From Akkermansia muciniphila (lineage in GTDB: Bacteria > Verrucomicrobiota > Verrucomicrobiia > Verrucomicrobiales > Akkermansiaceae), in NCBI GenBank assembly GCA_004557455.1, contig SFDX01000003.1:55586-119585 (forward strand): a stretch of 64,000 nt of DNA. The letters run 5' to 3'. The notes under the pieces are model-generated. The model was not told where the DNA came from, ran no database searches, and saw nothing but the letters and a program-made list of their open reading frames with translations. Within the stretch, counting starts at the first letter, position 1, and every line of letters begins with the position of its first letter. The position numbers were made by a program, and so were the translations under genes. Shown piece after piece: positions 9,101-17,537 of this stretch.

Positions 9101-9683
9101 CCACGGGTGACAGAGTGACACAGAACTCCCTCTTACCGCCGTTAAATGCTACACACTCAATGGGCCGCAAAGCATCCTTGCCCGGCGTGTTGATCAGGGA
9201 CGTGATGATGCCCGCCGTGCCGGGTAGGCTGAGCCCGTAGCACACCTCCTCAAAGAGCTCCGGGGTGGAAAGTCGACCGCCCACGCGGCTCAGCAGTGCG
9301 AAAATCTCCAGCGCCAGGGAAATGCGCTCCGGCTCCGTGCGGCGAATGGCGGCCAGCAGCAGCTTGATGTTTGCCGTAGCGGGAGAATCCAGCGCGAGCT
9401 GAAAGCGCTCGCGCAGCCAAACATGCTCCACATTCGGAAAGTCCGAACGCAGAATATCCATGGCGGCTTCCTTCACATCATCCGTGCTCTCCCCGGAGCG
9501 CCGGATGACAGCCGCGAACAAATTGATGATCACATCCGCATGGCTGCGGCGGGTCTCGGGGCGGGGTGTCAGACGCCTGGGGGCCTTGGCAAAAAGCTCG
9601 GCAAGTGTCAGACGCCACTGCAACACACGGTGATGTACGGCGCGGAAACGACTGCGAAAAAAGGCGGATATTCTGCGGAGCAT
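6114..9683 (-). CDS. ABCG-like transporter with large N-terminal extension
   Basis: 1189 aa. Residues about 45-160 are helical and resemble a TerB-like fold. Residues about 180-440 are beta-rich, with a degenerate FHA-like stretch near GVPVRGDTPLKDGNLISL. An ABC ATPase domain follows: Walker A GPSGSGKST near 488, signature ISDGERTRLNLG and Walker B VFLIDEPISGLAS near 590-620. Several membrane segments lie between about 780 and 1000, then a charged domain and a last helix at the C-terminus. ATPase-then-membrane order is that of ABCG/White half transporters. Substrate and direction are unknown. It is the last gene of the long leftward unit, 6 bp after the YkgJ-like gene. Confidence 0.8.
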   Translation of the reverse strand: MLRRISAFFRSRFRAVHHRVLQWRLTLAELFAKAPRRLTPRPETRRSHADVIINLFAAVIRRSGESTDDVKEAAMDILRSDFPNVEHVWLRERFQLALDSPATANIKLLLAAIRRTEPERISLALEIFALLSRVGGRLSTPELFEEVCYGLSLPGTAGIITSLINTPGKDALRPIECVAFNGGKREFCVTLSPVDADFNFRVLRCVNFVIVVNDSKYPLIARGVRLLQGDLIPLAPAQGIELKSGLLSYESICFLLQSRSTGLRVVNYLNEGRDGLYVTARRTRNSIARVRRGLDVQMELLRRETNLRVEGTLLLPGQVCTLSYYTPFTVHGEGPYEIADLYVGSEREKSFQLDPKVRKITVTNLPSVNQAGALMLAPGLAPGVVFEVSFSRESNTGTLRLVEGDSSSLTVEGVPVRGDTPLKDGNLISLSAVQHLRCRFSAGVLDEESGAIATLRVRGLTRDFVRAGRVVDNIDFELNRGEMACILGPSGSGKSTLLNILAGHLSPSFGSVLYNSERLTPNNENLRRHIAFIPREDILDEAMTVGEHVYQASVARRPFLGHTDRMRRVLAVLNYVGISQLAGRSVGRRGERTISDGERTRLNLGLDLTGTAEVFLIDEPISGLASGDAERVIDTLSDMANGRILICTLHRPAASILMRFKKVMLLDRHGKMAFWGTPEELLAYFREAAEEMNLNIPPAIETAGGADYVFEVLEAPFRKVSRPGDPSLWQNRFERYAFGSKESVPPALPEELRNKEIPRLPRRTLTELRRLFGLWVSRTFLSRVRGRLGLYAMLLEGPVLALLIAGTLRAASDTPYTFYKSLHITEFLFLSLVLAMFFGLTDAACEVLRDRPLLRRESNYKLFISGYLLAKVLVLTLIAAVQCGLYLLVGHRILEIEYMFWPHMLVMTLTAFIGISLSLMVSALVTSARTAMNIVPLLLVPQILLAGALVQFHEMNEFSPKVPEELVPGFIGHAFTNLRHRVAYQDETTHDIKTKAVPLIAEFCPLRYAFEMLFVVQTTENRWDLENTRINDRRDELKDSADGERIRFIQRTALLLNGSATCADEARSLLRRIRKAVLTEDARMVEDLTRELEEREDDPNARPLEFFFSNKGLVTMQEGVKTARKDARLTEHRGFFLSPRQAPLFGSIDQETDEGSVSTIWRDAIYLLIMGLFPVFVSAWRLRQMARGR

Positions 9684-9689
9684 GGTAGA

Positions 9690-10019
9690 TCAGGTAGCAG
9701 ATTTTCCTGCGCCGGGGCAGCGTTGCTCCCAGCCGGGGAAGTTCCATTTGAGCGGGAAATCCCGACACTGGCGGGGCTTCACGGGCTGAATGAAGCAGCC
9801 GTCCGGGCGCAGCATGATGCAGGCCCCGTCCGGGGCATCGATCAGCGAGAGCCCCCGCCGATTGCGCTGCAGGCGGCAGTAGCGCTCGATGAAATCGGGC
9901 TCTTCCAACCCGAGGTAGGAGGCTATAGCGCTTATATCCTCATCCGTCAGGCAGACATCGCCCTCCCAGCGGCAGCAGGCCCCGCAGCGTTGGCAACTGT
10001 GTACAATGGGCTCAGCCAT
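9690..10019 (-). CDS. YkgJ-family cysteine-cluster protein
   Basis: A 109-aa protein opening MAEPIVHSCQRCGACCRWEG, with the CxxCGxCC cluster typical of YkgJ-type proteins, and later KPRQCRDFPLKW containing a further cysteine. The family probably binds a metal or Fe-S centre; its biochemical role is not established. The ATG at 10019 overlaps the end of tsaB by 8 nt, indicating translational coupling. Open frame further upstream lies inside tsaB and is not used. Confidence 0.8.
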   Translation of the reverse strand: MAEPIVHSCQRCGACCRWEGDVCLTDEDISAIASYLGLEEPDFIERYCRLQRNRRGLSLIDAPDGACIMLRPDGCFIQPVKPRQCRDFPLKWNFPGWEQRCPGAGKSAT

Positions 10020-10638
10020 GGCGGATCTCCCAAGGTTTGCGCTTGGCGGGCACAATGTGCGGCGGGCGCACGTAAATGGGCTCCGCAGGCTTGGCCGCCA
10101 GGGTCTCCCGTTGCTCGGCGGGAAGGGCCAGCCAAGCCCGCACCAAGGCTTCCGCCGTGGGGATGATCCCGGCCTGCTGCACGGTAATACCGGCGGCGGC
10201 CAAGACCTCCGGCGACTCAACGGAAGCCACGGGAGCCGACAGCGCACGAGCCTCCTCCGCGCTGATCACCTCGATGCACCCATCCGGGCGGCGAACGGTC
10301 CAGCCGTTGCGGCGGGCATCGGAGATTATGCTCAGCCCGGGGGCGGCGAAAGGCTCCCAGGAACCGAAAGCCACCACACGGCCGCCGCGCACCGTCGCCA
10401 CACCGACCGCCGCCGCCAGCGCTACACGCACCCCGCCGTAACTGCCGGGGCCGGCGCCCACCAAAAGGGTGTGCAGCTCCGCCGCCTCCGGGTAGGCCAA
10501 GGCCTTCTGCAGCGCGGGGAAGAGGTAGGCGTCGTGATTACGCTCCGCCTCCCACGATGCGGTGAAAACGGTCTCGCCGTTCCGGGAAAGGCAGAGAGAA
10601 GCGTGCGGTTGTGATGTTTCCAGTGCCAGAATATTCAT
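10012..10638 (-). CDS. tsaB: tRNA threonylcarbamoyladenosine biosynthesis protein TsaB
   Basis: A 208-aa ASKHA-fold protein opening MNILALETSQPHASLCL, with the family hallmark VGAGPGSYGGVRVALAAAVG in place of the usual GPGSFTGLR. TsaB is the dimerisation partner of TsaD in making t6A37 in tRNA; it has no catalytic metal site of its own. The ATG at 10638 overlaps the prmA stop by 4 nt, and the tsaB stop overlaps the YkgJ-like start. The three are therefore a tightly coupled group. Confidence 0.88.
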   Translation of the reverse strand: MNILALETSQPHASLCLSRNGETVFTASWEAERNHDAYLFPALQKALAYPEAAELHTLLVGAGPGSYGGVRVALAAAVGVATVRGGRVVAFGSWEPFAAPGLSIISDARRNGWTVRRPDGCIEVISAEEARALSAPVASVESPEVLAAAGITVQQAGIIPTAEALVRAWLALPAEQRETLAAKPAEPIYVRPPHIVPAKRKPWEIRHG

Positions 10639-11486
10639 GACGAAATCAGGAGGGCTGTTGTCCATTTTCCCCGCTTCCGCACCTGCATACAGCGCAGGCC
10701 CGCCTGCTCCGCAGCCTCCAGCGTTTCCGTGGCTTGGGTGTTCAGAATGCCGGAGATGATCAGCACCCCGTCCGGTTTCAAGGCAGCCTTGAGCTTGGGG
10801 AATGCACGCTGCAGCACGGTGGAGAACAGGTTGGCCACCACCAAGTCGGCCGCATCCTCCGGGGACGGTGTCCATTCAAAGACATCCGCGCGGAAAAGGG
10901 TGAGCCCGGGGGCGCCGCCGTTGCGCTCCACGTTGCGCTGCGCGATCTCCACCGCCGTGGGGTCGAAGTCGAAGGCAAGCGCCCGCTGCGCTCCCAGCCG
11001 CATGCCGGCCAAGGCCAACACGCCTGTGCCGCAACCTATATCCGTCAGCGTCCAAGGCTCGCGGCGGTGCTTCACCCAGTCACACATCATCCGCAGGCAG
11101 GTGGCCGTGGTGGCGTGGTTACCCGTGCCGAAGGCCATCTCGGCGGGGAAGCTGAGCACCTCCCGCCCGGGGTAGGCGGCGCGCAGGGCATCCAAGGTTT
11201 CGGGGGAATCCCCGGTGGAAAGAATCAGGCGGTCACGGATGTGCAGCGGCGGCGTACTTGCGGGGGCAGTAGCCGCCACCCAGTCTTTTTCCTCCACAAA
11301 CTCCGTGTGCCCGCCGTAGCAGGCCTTCAGCAGCAGGGCCTCCTGCTCGGTTTCCGTGTAGACCTGCAGGCAGATTCGATCCGCCCGGGCACCGCCGGCT
11401 GCCAGAACGAAGCCGGGCAGGGGGGAGAGGCGTTCCTGCCACTCCCCCTCGCACTCTGCGGCCACATGTTTAGACCAAAGCCACAT
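10635..11486 (-). CDS. prmA: Ribosomal protein L11 methyltransferase PrmA
   Basis: A 283-aa SAM-dependent methyltransferase. AFGTGNHATTATCL is followed by the SAM-binding DIGCGTGVLALAGMRLGA, then DFDPTAVEIAQRN and DLVVANLF (the PrmA NPPF-like motif is here NLFST). The G-T-G-x-H-x-T-T segment is characteristic of PrmA. The first ~90 residues match the L11-docking region only loosely. It lies 14 bp after the fucosidase gene and overlaps tsaB by 4 nt, so it is read as part of the same leftward unit. Confidence 0.85.
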   Translation of the reverse strand: MWLWSKHVAAECEGEWQERLSPLPGFVLAAGGARADRICLQVYTETEQEALLLKACYGGHTEFVEEKDWVAATAPASTPPLHIRDRLILSTGDSPETLDALRAAYPGREVLSFPAEMAFGTGNHATTATCLRMMCDWVKHRREPWTLTDIGCGTGVLALAGMRLGAQRALAFDFDPTAVEIAQRNVERNGGAPGLTLFRADVFEWTPSPEDAADLVVANLFSTVLQRAFPKLKAALKPDGVLIISGILNTQATETLEAAEQAGLRCMQVRKRGKWTTALLISS

Positions 11487-11500
11487 GGCGCATCAACCGG

Positions 11501-13600
11501 TTATTTCCTACCGCGTTTGCCGCGGTTCTTCTTGCCGCCCTTGGTTGCGGGCTTGGCGGGTGCAGCCGTTTCAGCGGGGAAGAGGTTGATCTCCGCCACG
11601 CTCTGCCCGTTGCCCTCCAAGGCGCGGGTGCCGGTAAAGCGGACGTAGCGGGCCTTGCTCGGTGCATCGAAGTCAACCTTCAGCTCAATCGGGTTGGCGC
11701 GCAGGTTGGAGAACTCGCCCTCGGCCACCTTCTTCCAGCTCTTGTTATCCACGCTGACCTCGAAGGTGTAGCGGTCCGTCATGTTCTGCACCTTGCCATC
11801 CTGGCGCGGCAGGTAGGAGAAAGCCCCGAGCGTCTGCGTCTCGCCCAAGTCAATCACCACGGTGGGGGTGTCGCCGGACTCCCAGTGCGTCTTGGGGTCG
11901 TCATCGAAGGCAGCCTTGTCCTTGCCGCGCCACTTCACCTTGCAGAGCCCGAAATCAGCCTCCGCCACGGGGCCCAGGCTGCCGTCGCTCGGGTCATAGT
12001 AAGCAGCCTTCACCGTGCCGGCCTTGGGCATCTTGACACCCTCGGAGAAGGTGCTGCTCTTGGCAGTGGGCATGCTGCCGTCCGTGGTGTAGACGACCTT
12101 GTAATTCTCTGCGGAGGAGATGTTGAGCACGTCGCCCTTGCGGGTGATGGTCGGCGTGGGCATTTGTTTAGGCATCTTGAGCAGAGAGAACTCGCTGATG
12201 CAGGGGCAGGCGCGGGATTCCGTGATGCGCAGGCGCACCTTGCCGGCCTTCACGGGTTCGCGCAGCTTCCACATCACCTGGTTGCCCACGCTCTGGCCGT
12301 TCGGGATGATGGTCCGCCACTGTCCGTTTTCCTCCACGTCTACCTCGAACTTCTTGACGCGCTGGCCGAGGCGGATCTGCTCGCGCACGCGCACCACGTC
12401 GAAGGTGGCGGGCTCCTTGAGGGTCATGACCAGCTCGCCCGTGGTCGTGCCGTCGTTCGGGCACCAGTAGGACTCGATGTCGCCGTCGGTCACCTTGTCC
12501 GCGCCGAATTTTTTATCGTTGCCGCGCACTTGGTCAGCCTTGGCGGCGGCGTTCAGGGCGTAGTCCGTGGCCAGCAGGCGGCGGCGGTTCTCACCGAAGG
12601 TCAGCAGGGACTTCACGTCCGCCGGGTCCAGCTGCCCGTCTCGGTTCGGGGCCACATTCAGAATGAGGTTCGCGCCGCGTCCCACGCTGTCCAGATAGAC
12701 CTGCATGAGCACATCCGGCGATTTGACACGCGAGCCCTGCCCGGGGTGCCAGAACCAGCCGGCATGGTTGATGGGGGTGTCGCCTTCCAAGGACATCCAA
12801 ATTGCGCCCTCGGTCTTGTTCATATCCGTGTTCCAGCAGGGGTACTTCACATGCCCCTTCTCGGAGCCGCCCCAGGTCACATCTCCGTGACCACCGGCGC
12901 CCCAGATGATGCAGTCCGGCTGCAGGCCGCGGATGATTTCCACCACTTTCCTGAAGTTGTAGTAGGTATCCGCCTTGCCGATGTTGCGCTTCTCGCGGGC
13001 GCCGCCGTAGAAGCCGTCGCCGCCGTTCGCGCCGTCAAACCAAATCTCGAACACGGGGCCGTAGTTGGTCAGCAGCTCGGTTATCTGTTTGTAGTACACA
13101 TCCAGGTAGCCGGGGCGGCCGTATTCCGCCGCATTGCGGTCCCAAGGGGAGAGGTAGGTGCCGAACTTGATGCCGTGCTTCTTGCAGGCGTCTGCAAAGC
13201 AGCGCACCACATCGCCCTTGCCGCCCTTCCAGTCCGCCTTGGTGATGTTATGCTCGGTGGACTTGGTAGGCCAGGCGCAGAAGCCGTCGTGGTGCTTGGC
13301 TGTGTAAATCATGCCCTTCATCCCCGCCTTCTTGAAGGTGGCGACAATGGCGTTGGCGTCGAAGTTCTTGGGGTTGAACTGCTTGGGGTTCTCATCGCCG
13401 TAACCCCATTCGCGGTTGGTGTAGGTGTTCAGACCGAAGTGGACGAAGGCGTACCACTCCATGCGCAGCCAGTCCACCTGCTGCTTGGTGGGCACGGCCC
13501 CGCAGGGGGCGGGCGGCTCGGCGGCGCTGGTGAGCCCCGGCAGGAAGGCGAAGCCCGGCAGGGCGGCCAATGTCGTGAGGATTTTGTTTCTTGTGCTCAT
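11501..13600 (-). CDS. Secreted GH29 alpha-L-fucosidase with carbohydrate-binding domains
   Basis: 699 aa. A signal peptide ends near TSA-AEPP. The GH29 catalytic domain covers about 35-345, with WYAFVHFGLNTYTNREWG, AKHHDGFCAWPTK and the nucleophile in IWFDGANGG near residue 185. Then come a discoidin-like domain (about 350-475), a chitobiase/hexosaminidase C-terminal-type domain (TPTITRKGDVLNISS, about 485-550) and an F5/8-type C domain (about 555-680). The tail is Lys/Arg-rich. It should release terminal fucose from host glycans such as mucin outside the cytoplasm. It lies 24 bp after the DUF4340 gene inside an ABC/translation-factor unit, an odd setting for a glycosidase. Confidence 0.9.
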   Translation of the reverse strand: MSTRNKILTTLAALPGFAFLPGLTSAAEPPAPCGAVPTKQQVDWLRMEWYAFVHFGLNTYTNREWGYGDENPKQFNPKNFDANAIVATFKKAGMKGMIYTAKHHDGFCAWPTKSTEHNITKADWKGGKGDVVRCFADACKKHGIKFGTYLSPWDRNAAEYGRPGYLDVYYKQITELLTNYGPVFEIWFDGANGGDGFYGGAREKRNIGKADTYYNFRKVVEIIRGLQPDCIIWGAGGHGDVTWGGSEKGHVKYPCWNTDMNKTEGAIWMSLEGDTPINHAGWFWHPGQGSRVKSPDVLMQVYLDSVGRGANLILNVAPNRDGQLDPADVKSLLTFGENRRRLLATDYALNAAAKADQVRGNDKKFGADKVTDGDIESYWCPNDGTTTGELVMTLKEPATFDVVRVREQIRLGQRVKKFEVDVEENGQWRTIIPNGQSVGNQVMWKLREPVKAGKVRLRITESRACPCISEFSLLKMPKQMPTPTITRKGDVLNISSAENYKVVYTTDGSMPTAKSSTFSEGVKMPKAGTVKAAYYDPSDGSLGPVAEADFGLCKVKWRGKDKAAFDDDPKTHWESGDTPTVVIDLGETQTLGAFSYLPRQDGKVQNMTDRYTFEVSVDNKSWKKVAEGEFSNLRANPIELKVDFDAPSKARYVRFTGTRALEGNGQSVAEINLFPAETAAPAKPATKGGKKNRGKRGRK

Positions 13601-13624
13601 GTTATGTGTTTGGTGGTTGGGAAA

Positions 13625-15961
13625 TTAAAGACCTTCCAGCGGCGTGGCGCCCAGGCTCTGCGCATCCTCATAGGAGAGGACGAACATTTCCCCGGTTTCG
13701 CGGATTCTGCCGTAGAAGATACTGCGCGGGTTGGAGGGCTCGGCAGGGGCTATCTCCAGGGTGATCGTCTTGGCATAGGTGCGCCGTTGCTCGCTGATGA
13801 GCCTGCGGAATTCGTCGTCCACGGCGTCGTTCCCCTGCAACATGTCTTCCACCGGCTTGGTTACCTCGCCGTCGGCCGTCACGTCACTTCCCGTTGCGGT
13901 GGAATCTATCACGCTGTCGGTATCGGAGAAGTCGGTGAGCTCCAGGTCCACTTTCACGGTGAATGCCGGCTCCCGCAGGGCCTCGCATACATCGGCGTCC
14001 GCGGGGTCTACCCAGGATCTCACCTTCAGCTTCTGCAGGTGGCGCACATAGTAGTTAGCCAAATTCGGGTTGATGTTCGGGGAGACATCTCTGTCCCCCA
14101 GCGAACCGGTCCAGGACTCCATCCGGTAATCGTAATGCAGCGTGAGCGGCGCCTTTTGGAAGCCGAGGGTAAGACTGCGAAGAGCGGAGGCGGGGAAGTG
14201 GAAAATGTTGCGTTGTTTCCAGACAAGCGGCTCGACGGAGCAGAGTTTGGTGAAGCGGGTGCTGAGTCGGTAGATACTGTTGCCGCCGGCGGCTGCGGCC
14301 AAGCGGCGTAGCTTGCCGTCCGCGGGGTCGCGGTAGAGTCTCAGGTAGTAAACCTGCGGGGAGCGGTCCTTGATAATCGGCATCTCGCAGCCGAAGACGG
14401 TGGCGCGCACGGGGCAAGCTTTCGGCAGCAGCTGGATCACGTAGTCCGGTTGGTTCAGACCGTAGCGGTTCATCAGCTCCTGCATCTCCTCCGGCGTGCG
14501 GGCATCGGCTTCCACGCCGTCCACGGGTATATCGCGCATGCCTTTCAGAAAGCGGGTCACCACATCGGTCTCAGCCGCTGCAAAGGGGGCTCGGTTGGCG
14601 GAGTACATCCACACATCTTCCACTTCGCCTTCCCTCGAGCCGGGGATGCAGAAGAGGGCCACGGCATCCCCGCCGCGCCGGGAGTGCAGGTAGATGCGCT
14701 CGACGTCGGCCGTGGGCAGGGTGGTCAGTTCCATGGAGCGCAGTTTGTCAACGGTAAGCGGAATCTCGCTCACGTACTGCACGGAGTCCAAGGATTGCAG
14801 ATGCGCCAAGGCCTTTTCCGGCAGCACGGGGGCATGCAGCACGGAGCGCACCAGCGGGGAGTAGCTGCCCTGTCGGTCGGCAAGTCGCTCTGCGGCCAGG
14901 GTAAACACCACGGGGCGCCCGCTCACGGTGGCGTAGCACAGTTGGCGGTCTTCTCCGGGCGCGGTGAAGGGGGGATAGATGCAAATCTCTACCCTCTGTT
15001 GAGAGGGATCGAGGGTGTTGACTGTTATCTTGTAATCCGGCTTCTCCGGCAGCGTGATGCCGGCGCGGTCCTCGGTCTTCAGGCCCGTAAGCTTCACTAG
15101 GGCCGCGGTAAGGGCCTGCACGCGGTCATGGTTCACTTCCAGGGGCAGGGGGGCGGTGATGCGCCAGTGCGCGGTCAGCTCTTGCTTGCCGTCGGCCTTG
15201 GGGCGGAAGGCCAGCTCGCGTTCCAGCTCGGTGCGGGTGCCGTCGGCGGCTTCAATGCAGATGCCGGAGATCATCTCCTCCGGGGAGAGCGTGACGCTGC
15301 GGCCGTCCGGGCTCGGCATATTCAGGGAATCCGGCAGGCAGAGCAGGTGCGGTTCGCGCAGGGCATAGAGGCCGTTCTTAAACAGCGGGAGAATGTTACC
15401 GGAAACAACGTGCACACGCTTGTCCCGCCCGTAGAAATCCGTGCGCAGGTAGGTGGTGGGGTGCAGGGTTTCACCGTCCCCGCCGTCCTCCAGCCAAGGG
15501 GAGGTGCTGCCGAGGGTGTAGCGCGCCACGGTGGAGTCACCGTCGGGGGTGGAGACCTTGAGGGTGATGGCGTGCGGTGAGGACTCCACGCCGAACTCGC
15601 GCAGGCTGCCGCGGGTGTGGCGGTTCATGGGCACGGTGTCCACCAGCTTGGCCTGCTCGGTGAATTGCAGGATACTCTCCGCGGCGTGGCGCGACATGCG
15701 GTCGCGGAAGGGCTTGACGATCCACCAGCTTCCGTCCGCCTCCCGGGCGCATTCGATGTAGTCGTTCAGGTCGCGGATGCGCATCCAGTTCACCTTCGGC
15801 AGGGTGGCCATGTTCTCCTTGGTGAAGAGGGGCATGCCGGGGCGGAAGTGATACCAGCCCGTCAGGCGCGCCAAGTTACCGTCCACCGCCAGGAAGGCAG
15901 AGGCAGTCACCGCTGCGGCGGCGGTAACGGAAAGCAGGATGGTGGTGTAGAGGGTCCTCAT
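13625..15961 (-). CDS. DUF4340 domain-containing membrane-anchored protein
   Basis: 778 aa with one N-terminal hydrophobic helix (ILLSVTAAAAVTASAFLAV) and otherwise a large extracytoplasmic beta-rich region. PHAITLKVSTPDGD and YLRTDFYGRDKRVHVV are typical of DUF4340 repeats. Proteins of this family follow GldG-type genes in auxiliary-transport ABC loci, where the complex is thought to reach into the periplasm; the function is unknown. The gene is 9 bp after the GldG-like gene. Confidence 0.75.
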   Translation of the reverse strand: MRTLYTTILLSVTAAAAVTASAFLAVDGNLARLTGWYHFRPGMPLFTKENMATLPKVNWMRIRDLNDYIECAREADGSWWIVKPFRDRMSRHAAESILQFTEQAKLVDTVPMNRHTRGSLREFGVESSPHAITLKVSTPDGDSTVARYTLGSTSPWLEDGGDGETLHPTTYLRTDFYGRDKRVHVVSGNILPLFKNGLYALREPHLLCLPDSLNMPSPDGRSVTLSPEEMISGICIEAADGTRTELERELAFRPKADGKQELTAHWRITAPLPLEVNHDRVQALTAALVKLTGLKTEDRAGITLPEKPDYKITVNTLDPSQQRVEICIYPPFTAPGEDRQLCYATVSGRPVVFTLAAERLADRQGSYSPLVRSVLHAPVLPEKALAHLQSLDSVQYVSEIPLTVDKLRSMELTTLPTADVERIYLHSRRGGDAVALFCIPGSREGEVEDVWMYSANRAPFAAAETDVVTRFLKGMRDIPVDGVEADARTPEEMQELMNRYGLNQPDYVIQLLPKACPVRATVFGCEMPIIKDRSPQVYYLRLYRDPADGKLRRLAAAAGGNSIYRLSTRFTKLCSVEPLVWKQRNIFHFPASALRSLTLGFQKAPLTLHYDYRMESWTGSLGDRDVSPNINPNLANYYVRHLQKLKVRSWVDPADADVCEALREPAFTVKVDLELTDFSDTDSVIDSTATGSDVTADGEVTKPVEDMLQGNDAVDDEFRRLISEQRRTYAKTITLEIAPAEPSNPRSIFYGRIRETGEMFVLSYEDAQSLGATPLEGL

Positions 15962-15970
15962 AGGCTCCGA

Positions 15971-17515
15971 TCAGTGGCGGCGCGTATTCCAGATGATGAG
16001 CGCGATGAGCAGCGCGAGCAGGGGCATGATCCACAGGGTGATGTGCTCCAGCGCGCTCTGCGTGTGGCGGTTCAGGTCGATTTTCGTGGTCAGGTCCACC
16101 TTGGCACTCTTGCCGGCATACTCGGGGCGGTTGCTCATCCAGGCGAAGATGGAGGCGAGGTAGTCCCGCTGCTCGGTGCGGATGTTATCCTTCTCGAGGG
16201 TGGAGATGTTGCCGAGTACCACGAGGGTATTCAGGTTGTTCGGGTCCTTCACGTTGCCGCGCGTCACGGCGGCTTCGATGCACAGGGGGCCTTCGTGGTC
16301 CTCACGTTTGTCAAAGACGGGTTTCAGGTCCGAGCGGGTCTCGCCGTAGTATTCCGGCGTGGTCTTCAGGAGCGGGTAGAGGGTCAGGTGGCGCAGGTTG
16401 GCCAGGTTTTCATCCCAGTGCTCCAAGCGCAGGGACATACATTCTCCCTCTACGTGGGTGGTGGTGTTCCAGAAGCTTTCCGTGCATTTCAGGCCCTTGG
16501 GGAAGACCGCGGAGATGTCGTAGTAGGCGCGGGAGCGGTCGCGCAGGAGCACGCGGTCGCGGTTCGGGTGTATCCCTTGCTCGCGCAGAAAGCGGTAGAA
16601 GAGCGGTAGCTCCGTGTGCGCGGGGTCAAGCGCTACAAAGACGGATCGGCGGCCGCCGCGTTCCCAGAATTCGCGCAGGACGTTCACCTCGGCTTCGGTA
16701 AAGTCCACCTGCGGGCCGATGACAATCACGCCCTCGGCGTCATCCGGCAGGCTTTCCACGTCCGCTATGTTCGCCCAGGTCAGCTGAATGTTCAGGGAGT
16801 TGGTGATGTTGCCGATGGTCTCCAGCAGGTCGGGGTTGTCGCGGGAGATGCCGCCCTTGCCGTCCACCACATACATGCGGCGCAGGTCGCCTTCCACGGC
16901 TTCGGTCAGGGCGCCGCAGACCACTTCGTCCATCATCAGCGCCACGGGGCGGCGTATTTCTTCGCCGCGCATCTTGTCGAGCACGCTCTCGTAGCGCACA
17001 AAGGAGGTGCCGGGGCGGATGCGGACGTGCTTGCGTTCGTTGGTGCTCTGTTCCTTCTCAAAGGTGTTCAGGGCCACGTTCGGGTTCTTGCGGGCATCCA
17101 CCACGCAGAGGTTCTGGTTAAAGTCTACGTTGTAAATGCGTGAGATCTCGCGGGCGCGGTTGGGCTCGCGGATGGGGTCGAAGCACTCGACCTGTACCTT
17201 GCCGTTGCCGACGCGTTCGTATTCCTCCAGCAGGTGGCGCATGCGTGCGTAGCCGGGGGTGGAGCGTTTGAAGGCGAAGATAATGGTGATGGGTGTCTCG
17301 CGGTCCTGCACGCGCTTGCTGGTCAGCACATTGACCGTGCGCTCGGAGATGGTGTAGCGCTCATCGTTGGAGAGGTCGCGGCGGCCGTACTCGCGGCAGC
17401 CGATGAAGTTCAGCGCAATGACGATGATGATCAACAGGGCCAGGTGCACCCAGGGCATGATGTGCCCGGAGGGTCGGCGTGCATCGGGGTGCCCGGTGTA
17501 TTCTTTTTTGCTCAT
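15971..17515 (-). CDS. GldG-like auxiliary ABC transport protein
   Basis: 514 aa. A membrane helix near residues 20-42 (PWVHLALLIIIVIALNFIGC) and another at the C-terminus (ITLWIMPLLALLIALIIW) flank a large soluble region. It begins DLSNDERYTISERTVNVL and includes GVIVIGPQVDFTEAEVNVLREFW, the GldG/IFT52-like domain of ABC-type auxiliary proteins. It would anchor to and extend the permease encoded just upstream. In Bacteroidota GldG works with GldA and GldF; this locus lacks the other gliding genes, so motility is not implied. Confidence 0.8.
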   Translation of the reverse strand: MSKKEYTGHPDARRPSGHIMPWVHLALLIIIVIALNFIGCREYGRRDLSNDERYTISERTVNVLTSKRVQDRETPITIIFAFKRSTPGYARMRHLLEEYERVGNGKVQVECFDPIREPNRAREISRIYNVDFNQNLCVVDARKNPNVALNTFEKEQSTNERKHVRIRPGTSFVRYESVLDKMRGEEIRRPVALMMDEVVCGALTEAVEGDLRRMYVVDGKGGISRDNPDLLETIGNITNSLNIQLTWANIADVESLPDDAEGVIVIGPQVDFTEAEVNVLREFWERGGRRSVFVALDPAHTELPLFYRFLREQGIHPNRDRVLLRDRSRAYYDISAVFPKGLKCTESFWNTTTHVEGECMSLRLEHWDENLANLRHLTLYPLLKTTPEYYGETRSDLKPVFDKREDHEGPLCIEAAVTRGNVKDPNNLNTLVVLGNISTLEKDNIRTEQRDYLASIFAWMSNRPEYAGKSAKVDLTTKIDLNRHTQSALEHITLWIMPLLALLIALIIWNTRRH

Positions 17516-17537
17516 ACGGAAAAGTGGGGAAGGGGGG

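Noticed and set aside
11885..14311. 808-codon open frame on the + strand
   Set aside because: It is antisense to the fucosidase and DUF4340 genes; composition is His/Gly/Val/Leu-rich as expected for high-GC antisense frames, and it shows no domain.
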